Assembly: GCA_904419955.1 (NCBI GenBank) | Contig: CAJFTO010000030.1 | Coordinates: 2,501 to 43,834, forward strand | Length of the DNA: 41,334 nucleotides | Direction of reading: 5' to 3' | Origin: Candidatus Roslinia caecavium | GTDB lineage: Bacteria > Bacillota > Clostridia > Monoglobales > Monoglobaceae | Shown: positions 1 to 8,724 of the stretch, one piece after another | How the letters are laid out: each line of letters begins with the position of its first letter | Position numbering within the stretch: the first letter of the stretch is position 1 | The notes under the pieces: generated by a model | Databases searched by the model: none | The model's input: the letters and a program-made list of their open reading frames with translations, nothing else | What the model was told of the DNA's origin: nothing | Program-made: the position numbers and the translations under genes

Positions 1-2440
1 GCGCGATATCCGAGTCTATAATAAGTTTAATATTCTTATCGTTTCCTATAATAGTCGCCGACTGCTCGACTTCGTCCCAAATAACCTCGGCTCCTAAAAA
101 CTCCGCCGCTATCCTCACGGGCGTCATAAAACTGTCGTATGCAATTTCCGGAACCGCGTCGCAGTTAATCTTCATATTATTCCCGCGTTCGTCGGAGACC
201 AGCGCAGATTGTACGCCCGCGGTAAGCGTCAAGGTCAATTCCTCGCCCTTAAATTTCTCAAACCTTTCATATATATCAGGTATTCGATCGCATCCGTCGA
301 AAGTGGTGTTATAGATCGACTCGACCGATTCGGGCAATTCAATGTAAGTTAAATTTTTGCAATTTTCAAACGTCTTTTCTCCTAAGCTTTTGACCTCGCC
401 CAAAATATCTACGCGTTCGAGACTTTCGCAATCCTTAAACGCTCTGCTCATGATCCCTACGACGCCGGCCGGAACGGTTATCTCTTTGAGCGACGCGCAG
501 TTTTCGAACAACCCGGACGATATTATCCTAAGATTCTCCGGCAGCCGCACGGATCTGAGCGAGGTACAGCCCTTAAAAGTCTCCTTGTCTATTTGTTCTA
601 TACTGTCGGGCAGCGAGATGGCTTCTATTCCTATGCATCCTTCAAACATGTTCTGATTTATTTCTGTCACAGATTCCGGAATATTTATGTCTCTGAGCCT
701 TTCACAACCTCTAAAGGCCGCCCATCCGAGACTCGAGACCCCGTCGGGTATATATATATTCTCCAAATTAGCGCAGCCGTCAAACGCGCGGACGCCGATC
801 GAAGCAACCTGGTCGTGTATGCCGACTCTTCTCAGAGCAGCGCAGCCCGCAAACATGTCTCCGGATATTTTTGTTATATTGGTCGGTATATCATATTCCT
901 CTAAAGAGACGCAGTCTTTAAACATTCCCAAACTAAAGGAGTCTAACGCCTGTGACAGACGTATATTTCGCAGCGACTCGCAACCGGAGAAAACGTAATC
1001 GCCTATCTCAGTAACACTGTCGGGTATGACGATCGATTCTAAATTCTTGCAATCGCCGAACGCGCCGTCGCCTATTCGAGTAACGCTCTCCGGTATGACA
1101 ATATCTCTGAAAGCGCAGCCTGAAAACGTATTGCTTCCGATCTCAGTGGTTTTGTTCGATATCGTAAACTCGGCAAGTGAAACGCAGCCGCTAAACGTTC
1201 CGTCAAGCTTAGTTATATGATCCGGGATAGACGCGTACGTCAAGTTTTTGCAGCCCGCAAAAACTCTGTCTTCGATCTCTTTTACCGTATCGGGAACAGT
1301 TACGCTCGTCAATCCGTCGCAGTCGCAAAATGCCAGCTGACCCAATCTCTCTACGCTCGGCGGTATATTCAGCTCGGTAATCCCGCTGCATTCGCTAAAC
1401 GCTCTCGTTTCTATCGTTTTGACTTTATCCGGTATATTTAGTTCTGTAATAGCGCCGCACCTACTGAAAACGCTTTCTTCAATGATCTCGATATTATTCG
1501 ATATTTTCAATTCTCGGAGTCCGCCGCAGCTTTGAAACGCGCCGCTCCCGATCTCAACGACGCTGTCGGGTATGATTACAGTCTCAACGCTGCCGCACTC
1601 TTCAAACGCATTCACCCCTATTTTAGTAACGCTGTCGGGTATGTCTATACTCTTTAATGCCGCGCAGCCTGAAAAACATCCTTTCCCGATCTCTATTATT
1701 CCATATGGTATATTCACATACTCTAAGCTAATGCAACCCGAAAAAGCATATTCGTCCATAATCTCTACGCTGTCCGGCACGGTTACGTTAGTAAGACCGG
1801 CGCAACCGATAAACGTTCCCCTCAGCGCCGTTACGCTTTCAGGTATTTCAATATCGTCTATCAGCGGACAAACTCTAAACGTGTAGTTTAATTCCGTTAA
1901 ACTATTTGATAACTTGACCCGCTCCAAAGAATAACAATAAGAAAAAGCATCCTCTCCTACAATGGAGACGCTATCCGGAATATCGATATATTCCAGCGAC
2001 CTGCAGTTATTAAAAGCATTATCGCCTATAGCGGTCAGTCCGTCGGGAAGTCTTACTTCAACAAGCTTGTCGCAATTCATAAACGCAGATCCGCCTATGA
2101 TCCCCAAACTGCTCGGCAGGGAAAGCGATTCAATATTCGATGTATCAAAGGCCTGATACTCAATAACCTTTACATTCTCCGGGATTATCGCCGTCTTAAG
2201 CTCCCGCGCATTGGCGAAAGCGCGCATACCTATACTTGTGACCGGACGGCCTTCTATCTCGGCAGGTATCACCGCCTCGACGATATTCGTATCGACTATC
2301 CCGGTTATCTTTATTCCGTCTCCGGAGAATTTATAACAGTAATTTTCATAGACCCTTTCGTATGCCGAGACTGCGGATCCCGCGCAAACGACAATGTATA
2401 AAACGATTATCTCCAATAATAATATTAATGCTTTTTTCAT
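1..2440 (-). CDS. Secreted BspA-type leucine-rich-repeat protein with copper-amine-oxidase-like stalk domain (3' end outside window)
   Basis: I translated the minus strand from the ATG at 2440 and found no stop to base 1, so at least 813 codons are present and the C-terminus is missing. Residues 1-26 form a signal peptide (MKKA, hydrophobic core, AVSA end). About 26 tandem repeats of about 23 residues follow (roughly residues 45-690), with the pattern IPDSVTxIGxxAFxxCxxL of the Treponema/BspA LRR class (LRR_5). Near the edge, the motif TPVRIAAEFLGAEVIWDE matches the copper amine oxidase N-terminal-like domain, a common extracellular module in Clostridia. The protein is secreted or surface-displayed; BspA-type repeats are generally linked to adhesion, and the ligand is unknown. 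The SD TTGGAG precedes the start, and a separate strong promoter lies at 2472-2499, so it is probably transcribed apart from the gene at 2601. Confidence 0.9.
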   Translation of the reverse strand, partial: MKKALILLLEIIVLYIVVCAGSAVSAYERVYENYCYKFSGDGIKITGIVDTNIVEAVIPAEIEGRPVTSIGMRAFANARELKTAIIPENVKVIEYQAFDTSNIESLSLPSSLGIIGGSAFMNCDKLVEVRLPDGLTAIGDNAFNNCRSLEYIDIPDSVSIVGEDAFSYCYSLERVKLSNSLTELNYTFRVCPLIDDIEIPESVTALRGTFIGCAGLTNVTVPDSVEIMDEYAFSGCISLEYVNIPYGIIEIGKGCFSGCAALKSIDIPDSVTKIGVNAFEECGSVETVIIPDSVVEIGSGAFQSCGGLRELKISNNIEIIEESVFSRCGAITELNIPDKVKTIETRAFSECSGITELNIPPSVERLGQLAFCDCDGLTSVTVPDTVKEIEDRVFAGCKNLTYASIPDHITKLDGTFSGCVSLAEFTISNKTTEIGSNTFSGCAFRDIVIPESVTRIGDGAFGDCKNLESIVIPDSVTEIGDYVFSGCESLRNIRLSQALDSFSLGMFKDCVSLEEYDIPTNITKISGDMFAGCAALRRVGIHDQVASIGVRAFDGCANLENIYIPDGVSSLGWAAFRGCERLRDINIPESVTEINQNMFEGCIGIEAISLPDSIEQIDKETFKGCTSLRSVRLPENLRIISSGLFENCASLKEITVPAGVVGIMSRAFKDCESLERVDILGEVKSLGEKTFENCKNLTYIELPESVESIYNTTFDGCDRIPDIYERFEKFKGEELTLTLTAGVQSALVSDERGNNMKINCDAVPEIAYDSFMTPVRIAAEFLGAEVIWDEVEQSATIIGNDKNIKLIIDSDIA

Positions 2441-2471
2441 ATCGATCGACTCCAAATAATATATTAAATTA

Positions 2472-2499
2472 ATTATATCATTTCAAGCGTGGTTGTCAA
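2472..2499 (-). promoter_or_regulatory. Promoter of the LRR protein gene
   Basis: Read on the minus strand: TTGACA, 16 bp, TATAAT. Both hexamers are perfect sigma-A consensus. The predicted start is about 25 bp upstream of the ATG at 2440. Confidence 0.75.
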
Positions 2500-2546
2500 C
2501 CGCCCAAACGTTAAAAACTCCAAAATCGGTTTCGAATACAACAACG

Positions 2547-2570
2547 CCCCGTCTTCGAGCGAAGACGGGG
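2547..2570 (-). terminator. Hairpin terminator after the G5/3D gene
   Basis: CCCCGTCTTC and GAAGACGGGG form a perfect 10-bp stem with a GAGC loop, 30 bp past the stop of the minus-strand gene ending at 2601. The following T-tract is weak (GCGTTGTTGT), so termination may be partial. Confidence 0.6.
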
Positions 2571-2600
2571 GCTTCATTAAAATATTAACTTTATCTCAAA

Positions 2601-3644
2601 TTAGTCAAGGAAGTAAATTTTAACGTCTCTTCTTCCGAAGTTGAGACAATCGGTTCTCGACCAGTAGAACAGATCTACCTTTTTGCCCTTTATAGCTCCG
2701 CCGCAGTCGCCCGCTATAGCGTAGCCGTACTTATACTTACCGTCTACCGACTCGATGTACATCCTCGTTCCGTAGGGTATTACCGTCGGGTCTACCGCGA
2801 TAACGCCGTACCCCATCTGCATACCCGTCGACGTAACGCCGGCCCACGGACCGTTGTCCGCTACAGAACTGTCGTACGCGGTCGCCTCGAATATCTCCAT
2901 CCTTGTATAATTCGTCGGCGGATTCGCGGGGATCTTACCTACCTCAAATTCCTCCTCCGGCGAGTATTCGATTATCTCGTCCTGAGGCTGGGATAAAACT
3001 ATCTCGTTTACGATCTCGCGCGAGACCTCTATTCCGTCTTCATATTTAATACTGTAGGTTATCTCCTTAACGCCGGTTTTGCCTTCCTGGACTACCTGTC
3101 TGGTTCCCGCGGCAAGACTGGTATTCTCAACCTCCTGAGTATTATACGCTATCTCCTCCTGAACCGTTACGTTCTGCGGCGCGGCGCTTGTTATAACTAT
3201 CTCGCCGCCCGACTCGACCGCGTCGGTCAAACGCGGAGAAACGCTGTCTTCAGAGCTTATCTCTATACCGAGTTCCTTTAATATATCTGAAACTATCTTT
3301 TTAGTCGTCTGGTACTCGGTCGTCTTACCGTTTACAGTGACGTTTACCGGCATAGCTCTGTAAATCTCGATGTAGGTATCCTGAGTTATGTTATCGTTTA
3401 ACGATATATTCAGCTTATCGCCGTCGTTTAATACTATCCCTTGTCTGGACAATACCTTGCCGACATCCGTGCTTGCGGTCTTGACCGTAACCGGCGCCTT
3501 ACCGGCGTCCTGGATCGTTACCACATTAGGCGTAGCGTATGCAAAACCCGAGCACGCCGTTACTATAAAAGCAGAGCACAGAGTCGCCGCCACACAGTTT
3601 CTGGCTGATAAGTTTTTCCTTCTCATCAGTCTTTTAAACATCAA
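2601..3644 (-). CDS. G5 and 3D domain cell wall protein (YabE/Rpf-like)
   Basis: 347 residues. A membrane-targeting N-terminus (about residues 15-38) is followed by two DUF348 ubiquitin-like modules (about 40-155), a G5 domain (about 160-235, including GTRQVVQEGKTGVKEITY) and a C-terminal 3D domain (about 250-347). The three hallmark aspartates are visible in TAYDSS, IAVDPTVIPYGT and AGDCGGAIKGKKVDLF. This layout matches YabE/YocH-type exported proteins, whose 3D domain resembles the MltA/resuscitation-promoting-factor fold and is thought to cleave peptidoglycan. In Bacillus, yabE lies close to rsmI and tatD, and related genes occur in this window. Its own strong promoter is at 3802-3830 and the leader is about 150 nt. 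No c-di-AMP riboswitch, often found before such genes, could be recognised. Start chosen: ATG 3644, with SD GAGGTG just upstream. Confidence 0.9.
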   Translation of the reverse strand: MMFKRLMRRKNLSARNCVAATLCSAFIVTACSGFAYATPNVVTIQDAGKAPVTVKTASTDVGKVLSRQGIVLNDGDKLNISLNDNITQDTYIEIYRAMPVNVTVNGKTTEYQTTKKIVSDILKELGIEISSEDSVSPRLTDAVESGGEIVITSAAPQNVTVQEEIAYNTQEVENTSLAAGTRQVVQEGKTGVKEITYSIKYEDGIEVSREIVNEIVLSQPQDEIIEYSPEEEFEVGKIPANPPTNYTRMEIFEATAYDSSVADNGPWAGVTSTGMQMGYGVIAVDPTVIPYGTRMYIESVDGKYKYGYAIAGDCGGAIKGKKVDLFYWSRTDCLNFGRRDVKIYFLD

Positions 3645-3801
3645 ATCACCTCGAAAATTTTTGTTCCAAAAATGTTTTGTTCCATATCATTCAAAATCTA
3701 TTTCGCATCAAATCAATTCATCATAAAACGAAAAATTCTATTTTTTAAATGACTGCAGCGCATAGCTGCTGGAAAATACTGTAATTTCACACAACACGTT
3801 C

Positions 3802-3830
3802 ATTATATAATCTTTTTGCTTTTCAGTCAA
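3802..3830 (-). promoter_or_regulatory. Promoter of the G5/3D gene
   Basis: Minus strand: TTGACT, 17 bp, TATAAT. The expected start near 3795 gives a leader of about 150 nt that contains a small hairpin (GCAGC, loop TATGC, GCTGC) near 3755-3771. Confidence 0.7.
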
Positions 3831-4291
3831 ATTTTTAAAATGGACTTAGTCTTTTTTATTCTCAACCACATTTTATATCGTCGTCAAATTATATGTTTTT
3901 ATTAAATTTCTCATGTTTTTTCTTATTTTCTTTGATTTTTAAGCTTTTTGTGCTTTAGCTTTAATATTTTAGTTATTGTGCTGATTAAAATTTTTTGGTA
4001 TACTTTTTTATGTGAATTATATGCGATTTTATTTGAAAAATTATGCGAAACCCGACGTTGTAACAGTTTTGTAACACTAACGTAATCTTTTGTAACATTA
4101 CTCAAAAATGTTTCAAAAACGCCGTTAAAACGTCGCTCTTTTAATCGCATGGCGACCGACGCTTGCCGTGGTTTGTGCATTTTCAACAAAGAGTTAATAA
4201 TAATATTATTAAACATTACTCTTTATTAAAATACTGTGAACAAAAATAATAATCATTATCGAATTATTCTTTTGCGAAAGGAGCGCAATAT
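3831..4291. other. AT-rich divergent intergenic region with phased repeats
   Basis: No convincing gene. It holds three TTGTAACA direct repeats (4058-4065, 4069-4076, 4090-4097), spaced 11 and 21 bp apart, and an AT-only inverted repeat TTAATAATA-A-TATTATTAA at 4194-4212, nested in AAAGAG/CTCTTT. A 97-codon lysine-rich open frame on the minus strand (3923-4216) has no good SD and no recognisable domain. Confidence 0.5.
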
Positions 4292-5074
4292 ATGCACAAT
4301 AATGAAAAAAATATAAACCAACTTATTAATTCATATGTACGCGATGGAGAACGCGTAGACGATCTGCAGATATCCGGTTTAAGATTGATCCAGAATCCAA
4401 ATCAATTCTGTTTTGGGGTGGACGCGGTACTTCTGTCGTATTACGCTTCGCTCAGCATAAAGCCGGGAGCCGAGGTCCTCGACTTATGCGCCGGCAACGG
4501 CGTGATTCCTATTTTGCTGACCGCTAAGTGCGGCGCGGCGCGGATCGTCGGGCTGGAGATCCAGAAAGACGTCGCGGAAATGGCAGAGCGTTCTATACGC
4601 TTAAACTCGCTCGAGGAGAAGGTCGATATCTTATGCGGCGATCTTAAAGACGGAACAGAAATATTTAAAAGGAGTTCTTTCGATAATATTACATGCAATC
4701 CGCCTTATAAAGAACGCGGCTCGGGGCTGATAAATGAAACGGACTCTACAGCTATAGCGCGTCATGAAATATTATGCGATCTTGAGGATATAATCAGCGT
4801 GAGCGCGGCGCTTTTAAAGCCCGGCGGGAAACTCGCAATGATACATAGGCCGGACAGACTTATCGATCTATGCTGCCTGATGAGGAAATATAAGCTCGAG
4901 CCCAAAAAACTCAGATTCGTGCATCCGTCGTATAACAAAACCGCGACTATGATACTGGTCGAAGCGGCCCGCGGCGGCAAGCCGAAACTATTTCTCGATC
5001 CGCCTTTATATATATATGATGAAAAAGGAAACTACACCGATGAAATAGATAAAATATATGCAAAAGACGTCTAA
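4292..5074 (+). CDS. trmN6: tRNA1(Val) (adenine37-N6)-methyltransferase family protein
   Basis: 260 residues, a class I SAM-dependent methyltransferase of the TrmN6/YfiC/YabB family that methylates the exocyclic N6 of A37 in tRNA. Visible motifs: the N-terminal family signature ERVDDLQISGLRLIQ, the SAM-binding loop VLDLCAGNGVIPIL (about residues 61-74), the acidic end of strand 2 (GLEIQ), and the N6-adenine catalytic motif NPPY at residues 136-139. Length is normal. The start has a strong SD (AAAGGAG). It is followed by rsmI, as in Bacillus, where yabB sits near yabC/rsmI; here a 210-nt leader with its own promoter separates the two. Confidence 0.9.
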   Translation: MHNNEKNINQLINSYVRDGERVDDLQISGLRLIQNPNQFCFGVDAVLLSYYASLSIKPGAEVLDLCAGNGVIPILLTAKCGAARIVGLEIQKDVAEMAERSIRLNSLEEKVDILCGDLKDGTEIFKRSSFDNITCNPPYKERGSGLINETDSTAIARHEILCDLEDIISVSAALLKPGGKLAMIHRPDRLIDLCCLMRKYKLEPKKLRFVHPSYNKTATMILVEAARGGKPKLFLDPPLYIYDEKGNYTDEIDKIYAKDV

Positions 5075-5082
5075 ATTTTTCG

Positions 5083-5110
5083 TTGACATAGACGCGATTT
5101 GTGTTAAAAT
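5083..5110 (+). promoter_or_regulatory. Promoter upstream of rsmI
   Basis: TTGACA, 16 bp, TAAAAT. It lies just after the trmN6 stop and implies a leader of about 210 nt before rsmI. Confidence 0.7.
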
Positions 5111-5116
5111 GAAGTT

Positions 5117-5232
5117 AGACGGCATGTTTTATTTTTAACATACTTTAACGTATAGGTAATAGAAGCCTAACTTTTTATATATAAAATACCGGTTTGCCTT
5201 TGGGTTTAAATTACCTTAAAAGTATGCCGATC
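5117..5232 (+). promoter_or_regulatory. Foldable rsmI leader with two mutually exclusive pairings
   Basis: Pairing 1: CATACTTT (5139-5146) with AAAGTATG (5219-5226), and inside it AGGTAAT (5154-5160) with ATTACCT (5210-5216). Pairing 2: CGGCAT (5120-5125) with ATGCCG (5224-5229). They share bases 5224-5226, so they cannot coexist. I do not recognise a known riboswitch class. Function is inferred only from the pairing. Confidence 0.4.
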
Positions 5233-5327
5233 TTTAGAATAAGGTTAATTTACCGCGCTTACGCGTTCGCTAAAAAGCTGTCTGAATATTGATATTCATG
5301 CGAACAGAAGGAATTTTGAATAAGACT

Positions 5328-6185
5328 ATGGAAGCGAAAACAAAAGGAAAATTATATTTATGCCCTACCCCGATAGGGAATTTAAAAGATATAACATACA
5401 GAACTCTTGAAACTCTGAAAAGCGTCGATCTGATCGCGGCGGAGGATACTCGAGTCAGCCTGAAACTGCTCAACCATTTCGGTATCGACAAGCCGCTGAC
5501 CAGCTATTACGAACATAACAAACGCGAAAAGGGCTCCTATCTTATAGGCAAACTGCTCGGCGGGATGGATATCGCCGTAGTTACCGACGCCGGAGCTCCC
5601 GGTATATCGGACCCCGGCGAAGATCTTGTGCGGCTCTGCGTACAAAACGATATAGAAGTGGAAGCTCTGCCGGGTCCGTGCGCGTTCGTTACCGCGCTGA
5701 CCGCGTCTGGCATGCCGACCGGACGGTTCACATTTGAAGGGTTCTTGACCGTAAATAAAAGGAACAGAATAAAACATCTCGAAAGCCTGAAGTTCGAGAC
5801 CCGCACAATGATATTCTACGAAGCGCCACATAAACTGCCGCATACTCTTAAAGACATGTACTCCGTATTCGGAGACCGCGAGATAGTATTGGCGCGCGAG
5901 ATAACGAAAAAGTTCGAGGAATATATAAGGACGACGCTGAGCGGAGCTATAGAACGATATGAAAACGTTTCGCCGCGCGGCGAATATGTTCTTATCCTGC
6001 GCGGCGCTAAGCCCGAGGAGGCCGAAGAGGCGCTGAGACAGGATCTGCCCGACCCGTCCGAATTACTCAAAAAATACTATAAAGACGGGCGAAGGGGCAA
6101 AGAGCTTGTAAAGCTCGTCGCCGACGAACTCAAGCTGCCCAAGCGGGAGGTTTACGATATATATTTAAAGCTTGATAAGGACTAA
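5328..6185 (+). CDS. rsmI: 16S rRNA (cytidine1402-2'-O)-methyltransferase RsmI
   Basis: About 285 residues from the ATG at 5328. RsmI 2'-O-methylates C1402 in the ribosomal P site using SAM. Family motifs are complete: KLYLCPTPIGNLKDITYR near the start, LIAAEDTR, SYYEHN, VTDAGAPGISDPGEDLV and LPGPCAFVTALTASGMP of the tetrapyrrole methylase fold, and a C-terminal RsmI HTH-like tail (DGRRGKELVKLVADELKLPKREVYD). The frame is open further upstream (ATG 5298, TTG 5316 and TTG 5289 are alternatives). AAGGA at 5308-5312 is close to TTG 5316 but 15 nt from ATG 5328, so the exact start is uncertain; ATG 5328 best fits the family N-terminus. The leader at 5117-5232 may control it. Confidence 0.92.
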   Translation: MEAKTKGKLYLCPTPIGNLKDITYRTLETLKSVDLIAAEDTRVSLKLLNHFGIDKPLTSYYEHNKREKGSYLIGKLLGGMDIAVVTDAGAPGISDPGEDLVRLCVQNDIEVEALPGPCAFVTALTASGMPTGRFTFEGFLTVNKRNRIKHLESLKFETRTMIFYEAPHKLPHTLKDMYSVFGDREIVLAREITKKFEEYIRTTLSGAIERYENVSPRGEYVLILRGAKPEEAEEALRQDLPDPSELLKKYYKDGRRGKELVKLVADELKLPKREVYDIYLKLDKD

Positions 6186-6678
6186 CGACGCTTATTCGAC
6201 TTTATATCGCTGCAAATTCTTAAGACGACGGCTTTCGCCGCTTAAAATTACGGCCGAGTCATTAAGCGAGTCAAACATGAAAAACTTAGATCCGGCGCGA
6301 AGCCAAGCTTTTGAATGTTTATATGCGCGGCGCGCTATAAACCGCGGCGCCACATCCCTTTTTTATCCCAATAAATTTAATTCGATTTGCTTTTTATAAA
6401 AGGGGATGTTCAGCGCGAACTATACCAAAACGCGAATAAAACTTCCCATTGAACATATACCTCGCATATGCGCTCCATATGCATACGAAATAAAAATATT
6501 AAAAAAATAAATTTAACTTTTAAACTGCTATACGGCTGCTTACGTCAACACTTTACATAACTATCGACATCTTTGAAACTTTACATCATGGTTTTTAAAC
6601 TATTGCAAACGTCTATAAAGCAACCCACGGCAGAACGCGATAACAATAAGTTTAAAGAACTATTCTGAGGTGATGATA
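6186..6678. other. Gene-free stretch with one long imperfect hairpin
   Basis: No supported gene; a 75-codon frame here lacks an SD. An imperfect inverted repeat starts ACATCCC (6352-6358) and ends GGGATGT (6403-6409), with arms of about 13 bp extended by T/A tracts. It could be a terminator-like or REP-like hairpin. The rest is AT-rich upstream sequence for the cyclase gene with no clear promoter. Confidence 0.4.
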
Positions 6679-8610
6679 ATGCTGAGTAAACTTAAAGGGA
6701 TACGCTGGCAAAAATCAACGATCGTCACAGCGGCTTTAATTTTAACTATGACCATAGGTTCGTTCATAACAACGGCGCATATAAACGACATGGAAGAAAA
6801 AAGAAGTTTTGACAGACTCTATGAAGAAGTAACAAGCTTATCCGACGAGATCATGCTTCATGCCGAAAACGACAAAGCGCAGCTCGAAATGCTCGCCGGA
6901 ATAATTTCGAGATATGCGAAACCGGACTCGGCCGAGCTTTGGGAGCTGCTCGACACATATTCCACAATAGGGATGATGTCCAGAATCGAAATTCTCCTTC
7001 CTGACAACTCCGTTCTTGTCAGCGGCGGCCGCCGAATAAACGCAAACGGTCTGCTTTCCTTCTCGGATGCGGCGGCGCTTGGTCAACATATAACAAACAG
7101 AGAAGCCGACGTTATCGATCCCGACAAATATATCGTTCGTCATTACGCTCCTATCGTCAAAAACGGCGAAACTATAGCTATGCTTTACGGCGTGATAGAT
7201 ATAGGCAGTTTGCCGAAAAGTATAGCGTCAAAACCATACGGCGGCGAGGCTGCGATATATGTTATCGAAGGCGGTTCGGGAGATTTTCTTGTAGACACCT
7301 GGCATAACGACTCGGGCGGGAATATCTGGGCGCTCGGGGAACGACCGATGGCTCCGGGTTATAACCACGAAGAGCTCAAGCGAAGTTTGACCGACGGTGA
7401 AACCGGATACGTAGTATTCAGGTCGGAAACGACCGGCAAAAACCTCTACTTCTGTTTTGCGCCGATGGGCGTCAACGATTGGAGAATGGCGCTCTCGGTC
7501 CCAGAGGATACGGTTTTCGCCAGCGCGAACGCAATAAAAAATATCTTAAATATTTTCCTCGTGTTTGAGGCGTTGTGCTTTATTATTTATTTTATATGGA
7601 TGATACGTTATATCCTCCTCGAGACGAACCGGAAGCAGCGTCAGCTCAATCTGCTCAATTACGTATACGATGTAGAAAAGCTGCTGTTTAACGCCCACGA
7701 ACAGCGCGAAAATATACCTCTTGCTCTCGAAAAAATAGCGCGTATAACTGCGGCCGAAAAGATCAGCTTTTGGATGATCGGACTAAACGAGGAACTCTCT
7801 TTTTCATGGAGCCCTTCCGCTTTTGACTATAGCGGTAAGAAGAGCGTAATATACCGGCTTTTGGCATATTTTCAAAGCGGACGCGACGTATTTGAAGCTT
7901 ACGATTCCGCTACCATTCAATCCGTTTCTCCGCCCAACCTGCCTAATCCGGCTAAAAGCATATTAGCGGTTCCTGTAGCGGATATGGACGGAGCGATTCG
8001 AGGTATCTTATTAGCGCTTAATCTGCGTAACAAACGCACCGATCCCGCGCTCCTAAAAAGCGTCTGTTTCAGCTTTGGCATGCTATGTCATAACATGCGT
8101 TCTTACGACGCGATGAAAGAACAAGGCGAAAGAGACGCTCTGACCGGACTCTATAACCGGAACCGGTACGAAACGGATCTTTCCGCATATCTTACCGCCT
8201 ACCGTAAATCGCTGTGCTGCATCTATATAGACCTAAACGGTCTGCACGAGCTGAATAATACCAGGGGGCACGACGCGGGCGACCATGCGCTAAAATCGGT
8301 AGCGGAGCAGATCAAGACAAGTTTCGGAGACGAAAATTCTTATCGCACCGGCGGCGACGAATTTCTGATATTTATTGCGGATATGCCCGTAAGCGAACTG
8401 CACCGCCGCAGCCGTGATTTTCAAAACGCGCTCGATGCTAAAGATATATACGTTTCCATAGGGATCCAATATGAAACCAAAGTTACTTCAATGGAAGCTC
8501 TGATAAAAGAAGCGGAGAAAAAGATGTACGCGGCCAAAAAAGAATTCTACGAACGCAAAGAAAGCGACCTCAGACAAAGATCGTCAAAACGCCATGAAAT
8601 GTTCGCTTGA
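6679..8610 (+). CDS. Membrane diguanylate cyclase (dCACHE-GAF-GGDEF)
   Basis: 643 residues. The GGDEF domain makes cyclic di-GMP from two GTP. Order: TM helix (about 12-33), extracellular sensor of about 250 residues resembling dCACHE_1, second TM helix (about 287-310), a GAF-like region (about 330-465) and GGDEF (about 480-630). The signature GGDEF is at residues 558-562; the metal/substrate region DLNGLHELNNTRGHDAGD is of the DxNGLK subfamily and keeps the Asn and Asp that contact guanine. The inhibitory RxxD site expected five residues before GGDEF reads FGDE, so product inhibition is probably absent. The start ATG 6679 has SD GAGGTG at 6667-6672 with 6-nt spacing; the frame could extend to GTG 6670. 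The ligand of the outer sensor is unknown. Confidence 0.9.
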   Translation: MLSKLKGIRWQKSTIVTAALILTMTIGSFITTAHINDMEEKRSFDRLYEEVTSLSDEIMLHAENDKAQLEMLAGIISRYAKPDSAELWELLDTYSTIGMMSRIEILLPDNSVLVSGGRRINANGLLSFSDAAALGQHITNREADVIDPDKYIVRHYAPIVKNGETIAMLYGVIDIGSLPKSIASKPYGGEAAIYVIEGGSGDFLVDTWHNDSGGNIWALGERPMAPGYNHEELKRSLTDGETGYVVFRSETTGKNLYFCFAPMGVNDWRMALSVPEDTVFASANAIKNILNIFLVFEALCFIIYFIWMIRYILLETNRKQRQLNLLNYVYDVEKLLFNAHEQRENIPLALEKIARITAAEKISFWMIGLNEELSFSWSPSAFDYSGKKSVIYRLLAYFQSGRDVFEAYDSATIQSVSPPNLPNPAKSILAVPVADMDGAIRGILLALNLRNKRTDPALLKSVCFSFGMLCHNMRSYDAMKEQGERDALTGLYNRNRYETDLSAYLTAYRKSLCCIYIDLNGLHELNNTRGHDAGDHALKSVAEQIKTSFGDENSYRTGGDEFLIFIADMPVSELHRRSRDFQNALDAKDIYVSIGIQYETKVTSMEALIKEAEKKMYAAKKEFYERKESDLRQRSSKRHEMFA

Positions 8611-8681
8611 CCCAAATAGGACGTTCAAAAACAGCGAATTTTTATAACGAAACCCGCCGCCGTAAACTCAGTAAAGCGCAA

Positions 8682-8707
8682 GGGACGGAGAACCGACTCT
8701 CCGTCCC
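8682..8707. terminator. Bidirectional terminator between convergent genes
   Basis: GGGACGGAGA (8682-8691) pairs with TCTCCGTCCC (8698-8707), a perfect 10-bp stem with a 6-nt loop. It lies between the plus-strand cyclase and the minus-strand anti-sigma gene; the following AATTATTATAT favours the plus direction. Confidence 0.65.
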
Positions 8708-8724
8708 AATTATTATATCTATCC

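Noticed and set aside
3645..3800. c-di-AMP (ydaO) riboswitch before the G5/3D gene
   Set aside because: The leader is only about 150 nt, AT-rich and lacks the conserved elements I would expect.
3923..4216. 97-codon minus-strand frame between the yabE-like and trmN6 genes
   Set aside because: No SD, lysine-rich AT-driven composition, no domain, and it covers phased repeats and an AT palindrome typical of regulatory DNA.
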